Positions 52,530 to 64,000 of a stretch of DNA of 64,000 nt are shown here, one piece after another. The stretch comes from Sisyra terminalis (Eukaryota > Arthropoda > Insecta > Neuroptera > Sisyridae), in assembly GCA_958496175.1 (NCBI GenBank), contig OY292278.1, forward strand, positions 46,128,001-46,192,000, read 5' to 3'. Both the position numbers and the translations under genes were made by a program. The notes under the pieces were generated by a model that saw only the letters and a list, made by a program, of their open reading frames with translations, had not been told where the DNA came from and did not search any database. Every line of letters begins with the position of its first letter. Within the stretch, counting starts at the first letter, position 1.

Positions 52530-55500
52530 CATTACTATTCACTTGAAAACCTTTTTTCATAATCCGTTGAGAAAAGTATGCCTCATAATGAAAACTCACC
52601 CCCTTAAAATGGCCTTTTTTCACTCTAAATTTGTCGCATAGATTTTCAATTCCTTAAATTCCCGTTTAAAATTCCCGGCTTTCTTTCCCGTTTAAACAAA
52701 AACAATTACATTAGCTATGTTAAGGTGGATTAGGCCAATAATATCCAGCTTCATTTTAGCCACAAAAAACCATCCCTTATATCCTTAAATTTGTGTTGAA
52801 AATAGTCCTTTTTGAAAATTTGAACTTGAATTGTGAGCGTCCTGTTTCCCACAGGACTAAAATTTTTCCACATTACTATTCACTTGAAAACCTTTTTCAT
52901 AATCCGTTGAGAAAAGTATGCCTCATAATTAAAAGTCACCCCCTTAAAATGGCCATTTTTCACTCTAAATTTGTCGCATAGATTTTCAACTCCTTAAATT
53001 CCCGTTTAAAATTCCCGGCTTACTATCCTGTTTAAACATAACCAATTACTTTAGCTATGTTAAGGAGGATTAGGCCAATAATATCCAGCTTCATTTTAGT
53101 CACAAAAAACATCCCTTGTACCCTTAAAATGGTGTTGAAAATAGTCCTTTTCGAAACTTTGAACTTAAATTGTGAGCGTCCTGGTGCCCACAGGACTAAA
53201 ATTTTTTCACATTCCTATTCACTTGAAGGCCTTGTTTCGTAATCCGTTGAGAAAAGTATGCCTCATAATGAAATGCCACCCCCTTAAAATGGCCCATTTT
53301 CAACCGAAATCGGACGCATAGATTTTCAACTCCTAAACTTCCCGTTTTAAATTCCCAGCTTCCTATCACTTTTAAAAGAAACCTATTACATTAGCTATGT
53401 TAAGGAGGATTAAACCAATAATATTCAGCTTAATTTCAGTGAAAAAAACCATCCCTTATATCCGTAAAATTGTGTTGAAAATAGTCCTTTTTGAAAATTT
53501 GAACTTGAATTGTGAGCGTCCTGTTTCCCACAGGACTAAAATTTTTCCACATTACTATTCACTTGAAAACCTTTTTTCATAATCCGTTGAGAAAAGTATG
53601 CCTCATAATGAAAAGTCACCCCCTTAAACTGGCCTTTTTCACTCTAAATTTGTCGCATAGATTTTCAACACCTTAAATTCCCGTTTAAAATTCCCGGCTT
53701 ACTATCCCGTTTAAACAAAAACAATAACATGGGCTTAGTTAAGGAGGATTAGGCCAATAATATCCAGCTTCATTTTAACCACAAAAAACATCCCTTGTAC
53801 CCTTAAAATGGTGTTGAAAATAGTCCTTTTTGAAACTTTGAACTTGAATTGTGAGCGTCCTGGTGCCCACAGGACTAAATTTTTTTCACATTCCTATTCA
53901 CTTGAAGGCTTTGTTTTGTAATCCGTTGAGAAAAGTTTGCCTCATAATGAAATGTCACCCCCTTAAAATGGCCCATTTTCAATCGAAATCGGTCGCATAG
54001 ATTTTCAACTCCTTAACTTCCCGTTTTTAATTCCCAGCTTCCTATCACTTTTAAAAGAAACCTATTACATTAGCTATGTTAAGGAGGATTAAACCAATAA
54101 TATTCAGCTTAATTTCAGTGAAAAAAACCATCCCTTATATCCTTAAAATTGTGTTGAAAATAGTCCATTTTGAAAATTTGAACTTGAATTGTGAGCGTCC
54201 TGTTTCCCACAGGACTAAAATTTTTCCGCATTACTATTCACTTGAAAACCTTTTTTCATAATCCGTTGAGAAAAGTATGCCTCATAATGAAAAGTCACCC
54301 CCTTAAAATGGCCTTTTTTCACTCTAAATTTGTCGCATTGATTTTCAACTCCTTAAATTCCCGTTTAAAATTCCCGGCTTACTTTCCCGTTTAAACAAAA
54401 ACAATTACATTAGCTATGTTAAGGTGGATTAGGCCAATAATATCCAACTTCATTTTAGCCACAAAAAACCATCCCTTATATCCTTAAATTTGTGTTGAAA
54501 ATAGTCCTTTTTGAAAATTTGAACTTGAATTGTGAGCGTCCTGGTGCCCACAGGACTAAAATTTTTTCACATTCCTATTCACTTGAAGGCCTTGTTTCGT
54601 AATCCGTTGTGGAAAGTAAGCCTCATAATGAAATGTCACCCCCTTAAAATGGCCCATTTTCAATCGAAATCGGTCGCATAGATTTTCAACTCCTTAACTT
54701 CCCGTTTTAAATTCCCAGCTTCCTATACCTTTTAAAAGAAACCTATTACATTAGCTATGTTAAGGAGGATTAAACCAATAATATTCAGCTTAATTTCAGT
54801 GAAAAAAACCATCCCTTATATCCGTAAAATTGTGTTGAAAATAGTCCTTTTTGAAAATTTGAACTTGAATTGTGAGCGTCCTGTTTCCCACAGGACTAAA
54901 ATTTTTCCACATTACTATTCAATTGAAAACCTTTTTTCATAATCCGTTGAGAAAAGTATGCCTCATAATGAAAAGTCACCCCCTTAAAATGGCCTTTTTT
55001 CACTCTAAATTTGTCGCATAGATTTTCAACTCCTTAAATTCCCGTTTAAAATTCCCGGCTTGCTATCCCGTTTAAACAAAAACAATTACATTAGCTATGT
55101 TAAGGTGGATTAGGCCAATAATATCCAGCTTCATTTTAGCCACGAAAAACATCCCTTGTACCCTTAAAATGGTGTTGAAAATAGTCCTTTTTGAAAATTT
55201 GAACTTGAATTGTGAGCGTCCTGTTTCCCACAGGACAAAAATTTTTCCACATTACTATTCACTTGACAACCTTTTTTCATAATCCGTTCAGAAAAGTATG
55301 CCTCATAATGAAAAGTCACCCCCTTAAAATGGCCTTTTTTCACTCTAAATTTGTCGCATAGATTTTCAACTCCTTAAATTCCCGTTTAAAATTCCCGGCT
55401 TGCTATCCCGTTTAAACAAAAACAATTACATTAGCTATGTTAAGGTGGATTAGGCCAATAATATCCAGCTTCATTTTAGCCACGAAAAACATCCCTTGTA

Positions 55501-58500
55501 CCCTTAAAATGGTGTTGAAAATAGTCCTTTTTGAAAATTTGAACTTGAATTGTGAGCGTCCAGTTGCCCACAGGACTAAAATTTTTTCATACTACTATAT
55601 ACTTGAAGGCCTTGTTTCATAATCCGTTGAGAAAAGTATGCCTCATAATGAAATGTCACCCCCTTAAAATGGCCCATTTTCAATCGAAATCGGTCGCATA
55701 GATTTTCAACTCCTTAACTTCCCGTTTTTAATTCCCAGCTTCCTATCACTTTTAAAAGAAACCTATTACATTAGCTATGTTAAGGAGGATTAAACCAATA
55801 ATATTCAGCTTAATTTCAGTGAAAAAAACCATCCCTAATATCCTTAAAATTGTGTTGAAAATAGTCCTTTTTGAAAATTTGAACTTGAATTGTGAGCGTC
55901 CTGTTTCCCACAGGACAAAAATTTTTCCACATTACTATTCACTTGACAACCTTTTTTCATAATCCGTTCAGAAAAGTATGCCTCATAATGAAAAGTCACC
56001 CCCTTAAAATGGCCTTTTTTCACTCTAAATTTGTCGCATAGATTTTCAACTCCTTAAATTCCCGTTTAAAATTCCCGGCTTGCTATCCCGTTTAAACAAA
56101 AACAATTACATTAGCTATGTTAAAGTGGATTAGGCCAATAATATCCAGCTTCATTTTAGCCACGAAAAACATCCCTTGTACCCTTAAAATGGTGTTGAAA
56201 ATAGTCCTTTTTGAAAATTTGAACTTGAATTGTGAGCGTCCAGTTGCCCACAGGACTAAAATTTTTTCATACTACTATATACTTGAAGGCCTTGTTTCAT
56301 AATCCGTTGAGAAAAGTATGCCTCATAATGAAATGTCACCCCCTTAAAATGGCCCATTTTCAATCGAAATCGGTCGCATAGATTTTCAACTCCTTAACTT
56401 CCCGTTTTAAATTCCCAGCTTCCTATCCCTTTTAAAAGAAACCTATTACATTTGCTATGTTAAGGAGGATTAAACCAATAATATTCAGCTTTATTTTAGC
56501 CACAAAAAACATCCCTTGTATCCTTAAAATTGTGTTGAAAATAGTCCTTTTTGAAAATTTGAACTTGAATTGTGAGCGTCCTGTTTCCCAAAGGACTAAA
56601 ATTTTTCCACATTACTATTCACTTGAAAACCTTTTTCATAATCCGTTGAGAAAAGTATGCCTCATAATGAAAAGTCACCCCCTTAAAATGGCCTTTTTTC
56701 ACTCTAAATTTGTCGCATTGATTTTCAACTCCTTAAATTCCCGTTTAAAATTCCCGGCTTACTTTCCCGTTTAAACAAAAACAATTACATTAGCTATGTT
56801 AAGGTGGATAAGGCAATAATATCCAACTTCATTTTAGCCACAAAAAACCATCCCTTATATCCTTAAATTTGTGTTGAAAATAGTCCTTTTTGAAACTTTG
56901 AACTTGAATTGTGAGCGTCCTGGTGCCCACAGGACTAAAATTTTTTCTCATTCCTATTCACTTGAAGGCCTTGTTTCGTAATCTGTTGAGAAAAGTATGC
57001 CTCATAATGAAATGTCACCCCCTTAAATTGGCCCATTTTCAACCGAAATCGGTCGCATAGATTTTCAACTCCTAAACTTCCCGTTTTAAATTCCCAGCTT
57101 CCTATCCCTTTTAAAAGAATCCTATTACATTAGCTATGTTAAGGAGGATTAAACCAATAATATTCAGCTTAATTTCAGTGAAAAAAACCATCCCTAATAT
57201 CCTTAAAATTGTGTTGAAAATAGTCCTTTTTGAAAATTTGAACTTGAATTGTGAGCGTCCTGTTTCCCAAAGGACTAAAATTTTTCCACATTACTATTCA
57301 CTTAAAAACCTTTTTTCATAATACGTTGAGAAAAGTATGCCTCATAATGAAAAGTCACCCCCTTAAAATGGCCTTTTTTCACTCTAAATTTGTCGCATAG
57401 ATTTTCAACTCCTTAAATTCCCGTTTAAAATTCCCGGCTTGCTATCCCGTTTAAACAAAAACAATTACATTAGCTATGTTAAGGTGGATTAGGCCAATAA
57501 TATCCAGCTTCATTTTAGCCACGAAAAACATCCCTTGTACCCTTAAAATGGTGTTGAAAATAGTCCTTTTTGAAAATTTGAACTTGAATTGTGAGCGTCC
57601 TGTTTCCCACAGGACAAAAATTTTTCCACATTACTATTCACTTGACAACCTTTTTTCATAATCCGTTCAGAAAAGTATGCCTCATAATGAAAAGTCACCC
57701 CCTTAAAATGGCCTTTTTTCACTCTAAATTTGTCGCATAGATTTTCAACTCCTTAAATTCCCGTTTAAAATTCCCGGCTTGCTATCCCGTTTAAACAAAA
57801 ACAATTACATTAGCTATGTTAAGGTGGATTAGGCCAATAATATCCAGCTTCATTTTAGCCACGAAAAACATCCCTTGTACCCTTAAAATGGTGTTGAAAA
57901 TAGTCCTTTTTGAAAATTTGAACTTGAATTGTGAGCGTCCAGTTGCCCACAGGACTAAAATTTTTTCATACTACTATATACTTGAAGGCCTTGTTTCATA
58001 ATCCGTTGAGAAAAGTATGCCTCATAATGAAATGTCACCCCCTTAAAATGGCCCATTTTCAATCGAAATCGGTCGCATAGATTTTCAACTCCTTAACTTC
58101 CCGTTTTTAATTCCCAGCTTCCTATCACTTTTAAAAGAAACCTATTACATTAGCTATGTTAAGGAGGATTAAACCAATAATATTCAGCTTAATTTCAGTG
58201 AAAAAAACCATCCCTAATATCCTTAAAATTGTGTTGAAAATAGTCCTTTTTGAAAATTTGAACTTGAATTGTGAGCGTCCTGTTTCCCACAGGACAAAAA
58301 TTTTTCCACATTACTATTCACTTGACAACCTTTTTTCATAATCCGTTCAGAAAAGTATGCCTCATAATGAAAAGTCACCCCCTTAAAATGGCCTTTTTTC
58401 ACTCTAAATTTGTCGCATAGATTTTCAACTCCTTAAATTCCCGTTTAAAATTCCCGGCTTGCTATCCCGTTTAAACAAAAACAATTACATTAGCTATGTT

Positions 58501-61500
58501 AAGGTGGATTAGGCCAATAATATCCAGCTTCATTTTAGCCACGAAAAACATCCCTTGTACCCTTAAAATGGTGTTGAAAATAGTCCTTTTTGAAAATTTG
58601 AACTTGAATTGTGAGCGTCCAGTTGCCCACAGGACTAAAATTTTTTCATACTACTATATACTTGAAGGCCTTGTTTCATAATCCGTTGAGAAAAGTATGC
58701 CTCATAATGAAATGTCACCCCCTTAAAATGGCCCATTTTCAATCGAAATCGGTCGCATAGATTTTCAACTCCTTAACTTCCCGTTTTAAATTCCCAGCTT
58801 CCTATCCCTTTTAAAAGAAACCTATTACATTTGCTATGTTAAGGAGGATTAAACCAATAATATTCAGCTTTATTTTAGCCACAAAAAACATCCCTTGTAT
58901 CCTTAAAATTGTGTTGAAAATAGTCCTTTTTGAAAATTTGAACTTGAATTGTGAGCGTCCTGTTTCCCAAAGGACTAAAATTTTTCCACATTACTATTCA
59001 CTTAAAAACCTTTTTTCATAATACGTTGAGAAAAGTATGCCTCATAATGAAAAGTCACCCCCTTAAAATGGCCTTTTTTCACTCTAAATTTGTCGCATAG
59101 ATTTTCAACTCCTTAAATTCCCGTTTGAAATTCCCGGCTTACTATCCCGTTTAAACAAAAACAATTAAATTAGCTATGTTAAGGAGGATTAGGCCAATAA
59201 TATCCAGCTTCATTTTAGCCACAAAAAACATCCCTTGTACAATTAAAATGTTGTTGAAAATAGTCCTTTTTGAAACTATGAACTTGAATTGTGAGCGTCC
59301 TGGTGCCCACAGGACTAAAATTTTTTCACATTCCTAATCACTTGAAGGCCTTGTTTTGTAATCCGTTGAGAAAAGTATGCCTCATAATGAAATGTCACCC
59401 CCTTAAAATGGCCCATTTTCAACTGAAATCGGTCGCATAGATTTTCAACTCCTTAACTTCCCGTTTTAAATTCCCAGCTTCCTATACCTTTTAAAAGTAT
59501 CCTATTACATTAGCTATGTTAAGGAGGATGAAACCAATAATATTCAGCTTAATTTCAGTGAAAAAAACCATCCCTTATATCCTTAATATTGTGTTGAAAA
59601 TAGTCCTTTTTGAAAATTTGAACTTGAATTGTGAGCGTCCTGGTGCCCACAGGACTAAAATTTTTTCACATTCCTATTCACTCGAAGGCCTTGTTTCGTA
59701 ATCCGTTGAGAAAAGTATGCCTCATAATGAAATGTCTCCCCCTTAAAATAGCCCATTTTCAACCGAAATCGGTCGCATAGATTTTCAACTCCTTAACTTC
59801 CCGTTTTAAATTCCCAGCTTCCTATACCTTTTAAAAGTATCCTATTACATTAGCTATGTTAAGGAGGATTAAACCAATAATATTCAGCTTAATTTCAGTG
59901 AAAAAAACCATCCCTTATATCCTTAATATTGTGTTGAAAATAGTCCTTTTTGAAAATTTGAACTTGAATTGTGAGCGTCCTGTTTCCCACAGGACTAAAA
60001 TTTTTCCACATTACTATTCACTTGAAACCTTTTTTCATAATCCGTTGAGAAAAGTATGCCTCATAATTAAAAGTCACCCCCTTAAAATGGCCATTTTTCA
60101 CTCTAAATTTGTCGCATAGATTTTCAACTCCTTAAATTCCCGTTTAAAATTCCCGGCTTACTATCCTGTTTAAACATAACCAATTACTTTAGCTATGTTA
60201 AGGAGGATTTGGCCAATAATATCCAGCTTCATTTTAGTCACAAAAAACATCCCTTGTACCCTTAAAATGGTGTTGAAAATAGTCCTTTTCGAAACTTTGA
60301 ACTTGAATTGTGAGCGTCCTGGTGCCCACAGGACTAAAATTTTTTCACATTCCTATTCACTTGAAGGCCTTGTTTCGTAATCCGTTGAGAAAAGTATGCC
60401 TCATAATGAAATGCCACCCCCTTAAAATGGCCCATTTTCAACCGAAATCGGACGCATAGATTTTCAACTCCTAAACTTCCCGTTTTAAATTCCCAGCTTC
60501 CTATCCCTTTTAAAAGAATCCTATTACATTAGCTATGTTTCGGAGGATTAAACCAATAATATTCAGCTTAATTTCAGCGAAAAAAACCATCCCTTTTATC
60601 CTTAAAATTGGGTGAAAATAGTCCTTTTTGAAACTTTGAACTTGAATTGTGAGCGTCCTGGTGCCCACAGGACTAAAATTTTTTCACATTCCTATTCACT
60701 TGAAGGCCTTGTTTCGTAATCCGTTGAGAAAAGTACGCCTCATAATGAAATGTCACCCCCTTAAAATGGCCCATTTTCAACCGAAATCGGTCGCATAGAT
60801 TTTCAACTCCTTAACTTCCCGTTTTAAATTCCCAGCTTCCTATACCTTTTAAAAGAAACCTATTACATTTGCTATGTTAGGGAGGATTAAACCAATAATA
60901 TTCAGCTTAATTTCAGTGAAAAGAACCATCCCTTACATCCTTAAAATTGTGTTGAAAATAGTCCTTTTTGAAAATTTGAACTTGAATTGTGAGCGTCCTG
61001 TTTCCCACAGGACAAAAATTTTTCCACATTACTATTCACTTGAAAACCTTTTTTCATAATCCGTTGAGAAAAGTATGCCTCATAATGAAAAGTCACCCCC
61101 TTAAAATGGCCTTTTTTCACTCTAAATTTGTCGCATTGATTTTCAACTCCTTAAATTCCCGTTTAAAATTCCCGGCTTACTTACCCGTTTAAACAAAAAC
61201 AATTACATTAGCTATGTTAAGGTGGATAAGGCAATAATATCCAACTTCATTTTAGCCACAAAAAACCATCCCTTATATCCTTAAATTTGTGTTGAAAATA
61301 GTCCTTTTTGAAACTTTGAACTTGAATTGTGAGCGTCCTGGTGCCCACAGGACTAAAATTTTTTCACATTCCTATTCACTTGAAGGCCTTGTTTCGTAAT
61401 CCGTTGAGAAAAGTATGCCTCATAATGAAATGTCACCCCCTTAAATTGGCCCATTTTCAACCGAAATCGGTCGCATAGATTTTCAACTCCTAAACTTCCC

Positions 61501-64000
61501 GTTTTAAATTCCCAGCTTCCTATCCCTATAAAAGAATCCTATTACATTAGCTATGTTTCGGAGGATTAAACCAATAATATTCAGCTTAATTTCAGCGATA
61601 AAAACCATCCCTTTTATCCTTAAAATTGGGTGAAAATAGTCCTTTTTGAAACTTTGAACTTGAATTGTGAGCGTCCTGGTGCCCACAGGACTAAAATTTT
61701 TTCACATTCCTATTCACTTGAAGGCCTTGTTTCGTAATCCGTTGAGAAAAGTACGCCTCATAATGAAATGTCACCCCCTTAAAATGGCCCATTTTCAACC
61801 GAAATCGGTCGCATAGATTTTCAACTCCTTAACTTCCCGTTTTAAATTCCCAGCTTCCTATACCTTTTAAAAGTATCCTATTACATTAGCTATGTTAAGG
61901 AGGATTAAACCAATAATATTCAGCTTAATTTCAGTGAAAAAAACCATCCCTTATATCCGTAAAATTGTGTTGAAAATAGTCCTTTTTGAAAATTTGAACT
62001 TGAATTGTGAGCGTCCTGTTTCCCACAGGACTAAAATTTTTCCACATTACTATTCACTTGAAAACCTTTTTTCGTAATCCGTTGAGAAAAGTATGCCTCA
62101 TAATGAAAAGTCACCCCCTTAAAATGGCCTTTTTCACTCTAAATTTGTCGCATAGATTTTCAACTCCTTAAATTCCCGTTTAAAATTCCCGGCTTACTAT
62201 CCCGTTTAAACAAAAACAATTACATGGGCTTAGTTAAGGAGGATTAGGCCAATAATATCCAGCTTCATTTTAACCACAAAAAACATCCCTTGTACCCTTA
62301 AAATGGTGTTGAAAATAATCCTTTTTGAAACTTTGAACTTGAAATGTGAGCGTCCTGGTGCCCACAGGACTAAATTTTTTTCACATTCCTATTCACTTGA
62401 AGGCTTTGTTTTGTAATCCGTTGAGAAAAGTTTGCCTCATAATGAAATGTCACCCCCTTAAAATGGCCCATTTTCAATCGAAATCGGTCGCATAGATTTT
62501 CAACTCCTTAACTTCCCGTTTTTAATTCCCAGCTTCCTATCACTTTTAAAAGAAACCTATTACATTAGCTATGTTAAGGAGGATTAAACCAATAATATTC
62601 AGCTTAATTTCAGTGAAAAAAACCATCCCTAATATCCTTAAAATTGTGTTGAAAATAGTCCTTTTTGAAAATTTGAACTTGAATTGTGAGCGTCCTGTTT
62701 CCCACAGGACAAAAATTTTTCCACATTACTATTCACTTGACAACCTTTTTTCATAATCCGTTCAGAAAAGTATGCCTCATAATGAAAAGTCACCCCCTTA
62801 AAATGGCCTTTTTTCACTCTAAATTTGTCGCATAGATTTTCAACTCCTTAAATTCCCGTTTAAAATTCCCGGCTTGCTATCCCGTTTAAACAAAAACAAT
62901 TACATTAGCTATGTTAAGGTGGATTAGGCCAATAATATCCAGCTTCATTTTAGCCACGAAAAACATCCCTTGTACCCTTAAAATGGTGTTGAAAATAGTC
63001 CTTTTTGAAAATTTGAACTTGAATTGTGAGCGTCCAGTTGCCCACAGGACTAAAATTTTTTCATACTACTATATACTTGAAGGCCTTGTTTCATAATCCG
63101 TTGAGAAAAGTATGCCTCATAATGAAATGTCACCCCCTTAAAATGGCCCATTTTCAATCGAAACGGTCGCATAGATTTTCAACTCCTTAACTTCCCGTTT
63201 TAAATTCCCAGCTTCCTATCCCTTTTAAAAGAAACCTATTACATTTGCTATGTTAAGGAGGATTAAACCAATAATATTCAGCTTTATTTTAGCCACAAAA
63301 AACATCCCTTGTATCCTTAAAATTGTGTTGAAAATAGTCCTTTTTGAAAATTTGAACTTGAATTGTGAGCGTCCTGTTTCCCAAAGGACTAAAATTTTTC
63401 CACATTACTATTCACTTAAAAACCTTTTTTCATAATCCGTTCAGAAAAGTATGCCTCATAATGAAAAGTCACCCCCTTAAAATGGCCTTTTTTCACTCTA
63501 AATTTGTCGCATAGATTTTCAACTCCATAATTCCCGTTTGAAATTCCCGGCTTACTATCCCGTTTAAACAAAAACAATTAAATTAGCTATGTTAAGGAGG
63601 ATTAGGCCAATAATATCCAGCTTCATTTTAGCCACAAAAAACATCCCTTGTACAATTAAAATGTTGTTGAAAATAGTCCTTTTTGAAACTATGAACTTCA
63701 ATTGTGAGCGTCCTGGTGCCCACAGGACTAAAATTTTTTCACATTCCTAATCACTTGAAGGCCTTGTTTTGTAATCCGTTGAGAAAAGTATGCCTCATAA
63801 TGAAATGTCACCCCCTTAAAATGGCCCATTTTCAACTGAAATCGGTCGCATAGATTTTCAACTCCTTAACTTCCCGTTTTAAATTCCCAGCTTCCTATAC
63901 CTTTTAAAAGTATCCTATTACATTAGCTATGTTAAGGAGGATGAAACCAATAATATTCAGCTTAATTTCAGTGAAAAAAACCATCCCTTATATCCTTAAT
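52530..64000. repeat. Large duplicated block of satellite (copy of 32142-46330)
   Basis: From about 52530 to 60860 the array repeats 32142-40470 at a constant 20388-bp offset. From about 60860 to the window end it repeats 43190-46330 at 17670 bp. Private variants are shared, for example AATAACATGGGCTTAG (33335 and 53723), a 1-bp deletion giving CGAAACGGTCGC (45493 and 63163), and AACTCCATAATTCCCG (45851 and 63521). The left limit is set by GGACAAAAAT at 32125 against GGACTAAAAT at 52513. The right limit is outside the window. Confidence 0.88.
58140..60860. repeat. 8-monomer higher-order repeat unit, copy 4
   Basis: Matches the copy at 37750 with offset 20388 and the copy at 40468 with offset about 17670. 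It is followed at 60874 by the TTAGGGAGG / CCCTTACATCC monomer that also follows copy 1 (31989) and copy 3 (43204). So in this part of the array the unit is single, not doubled. Confidence 0.85.

Larger units (their letters stand above)
22814..64000. repeat. Satellite DNA array, ~340-bp monomer, about 121 copies, runs off the window
   Basis: A head-to-tail array with a 339-340 bp period; anchors such as GAATTGTGAGCGTCC and CCGTTGAGAAAAGT recur once per period throughout. All monomers share one orientation and no transposon interrupts them over 41 kb. The first monomer (22814-23153) is the most diverged, as expected at an array edge. Heads are of two types: GGATTAAACCAATAATATTC (a) and GGATTAGGCCAATAATATCC (b). 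Tails are also two: one with CACTCTAAATTTGTCGCA (k) and one with CCGAAATCGGTCGCA or close variants (m). The common order a-k then b-m gives a ~680-bp dimer; a-m and b-k recombinants also occur. Each monomer carries the dyad GTCCTG...CAGGAC or a variant. I do not recognise the family. Such an array is typical of pericentromeric or heterochromatic satellite. Confidence 0.97.

Noticed and set aside
23154..63435. A 61-codon plus-strand ORF beginning MLRRIKPII or MLRWIRPII in most satellite monomers, with some longer fused versions of 76-105 codons
   Set aside because: It is the same 186-bp stretch of the monomer repeated. Many copies are broken: a stop from TTGTAAATAG near 25952, a frameshift in ATTGGGTGAAAA monomers, and loss of the ATG in ATGGGCTTAG monomers. 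Longer ORFs are only 1-bp deletions that remove the stop. Replacement changes are common and no signal of purifying selection is visible.
22814..64000. CENP-B-box-like sequence near CCCGTTTAAACAAAA in the k tails
   Set aside because: It lacks the required CGAA end and matches only part of the core; in an AT-rich monomer such partial matches are expected.
22814..64000. CRISPR-like regular repeat pattern
   Set aside because: The whole 340-bp period is repeated, with no short repeat and unique spacer structure, and the DNA is eukaryotic.

Overview
The window is eukaryotic nuclear DNA: AT-rich, with intron-containing genes that have canonical GT/AG splice sites and AATAAA poly(A) signals, plus DNA transposon remnants and one very large satellite array. 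The three recognisable genes are conserved animal genes (mind bomb, ST13/Hip, TTC1). Together with the piggyBac-type relic and the base composition this points to an insect, possibly a beetle. The insect call is moderately sure; the order is a guess.

Layout. 1-13550: most probably a large intron of mib1, because the minus-strand gene ends at a splice donor at 13551 and no later exon is visible. It holds a four-unit ~413-bp tandem array (1611-3284), two related long-armed foldback elements (4831-5625 and 8053-9110), an internally deleted piggyBac-like element bounded by TTAA (10305-11731) and a third, unrelated palindrome (12834-13284). 13551-15431: first three coding exons of mib1, minus strand, 572 codons. 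15432-17783: divergent intergenic region with a degenerate tandem duplication. 17784-18985: ST13, plus strand, two exons. 19188-20030: TTC1, minus strand, two exons. 20031-22813: intergenic DNA with a perfect 33-bp inverted repeat and a possible orphan promoter with non-coding exons next to the satellite. 22814-64000: one uninterrupted head-to-tail satellite of a ~340-bp monomer, about 121 copies, running off the right edge.

Genes. mib1 encodes the E3 ubiquitin ligase that drives endocytosis of Notch ligands; only its N-terminal substrate-binding half is here. ST13 and TTC1 are both TPR-domain Hsp70/Hsp90-associated proteins and lie tail-to-tail, 202 bp apart, with nearly touching opposite-strand poly(A) signals.

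Satellite. The array has clear higher-order structure. Two head types and two tail types usually alternate to give a ~680-bp AB dimer. An 8-monomer unit of ~2718 bp occurs four times in full. From ~52530 to the window end the array is a near-identical copy of 32142-46330, displaced first by 20388 bp and then by 17670 bp; the difference is exactly one 2718-bp unit. This is the most interesting part of the window. I found no undescribed multi-gene system. The small ORF recurring in every monomer is best explained by sequence homogenisation, not coding.
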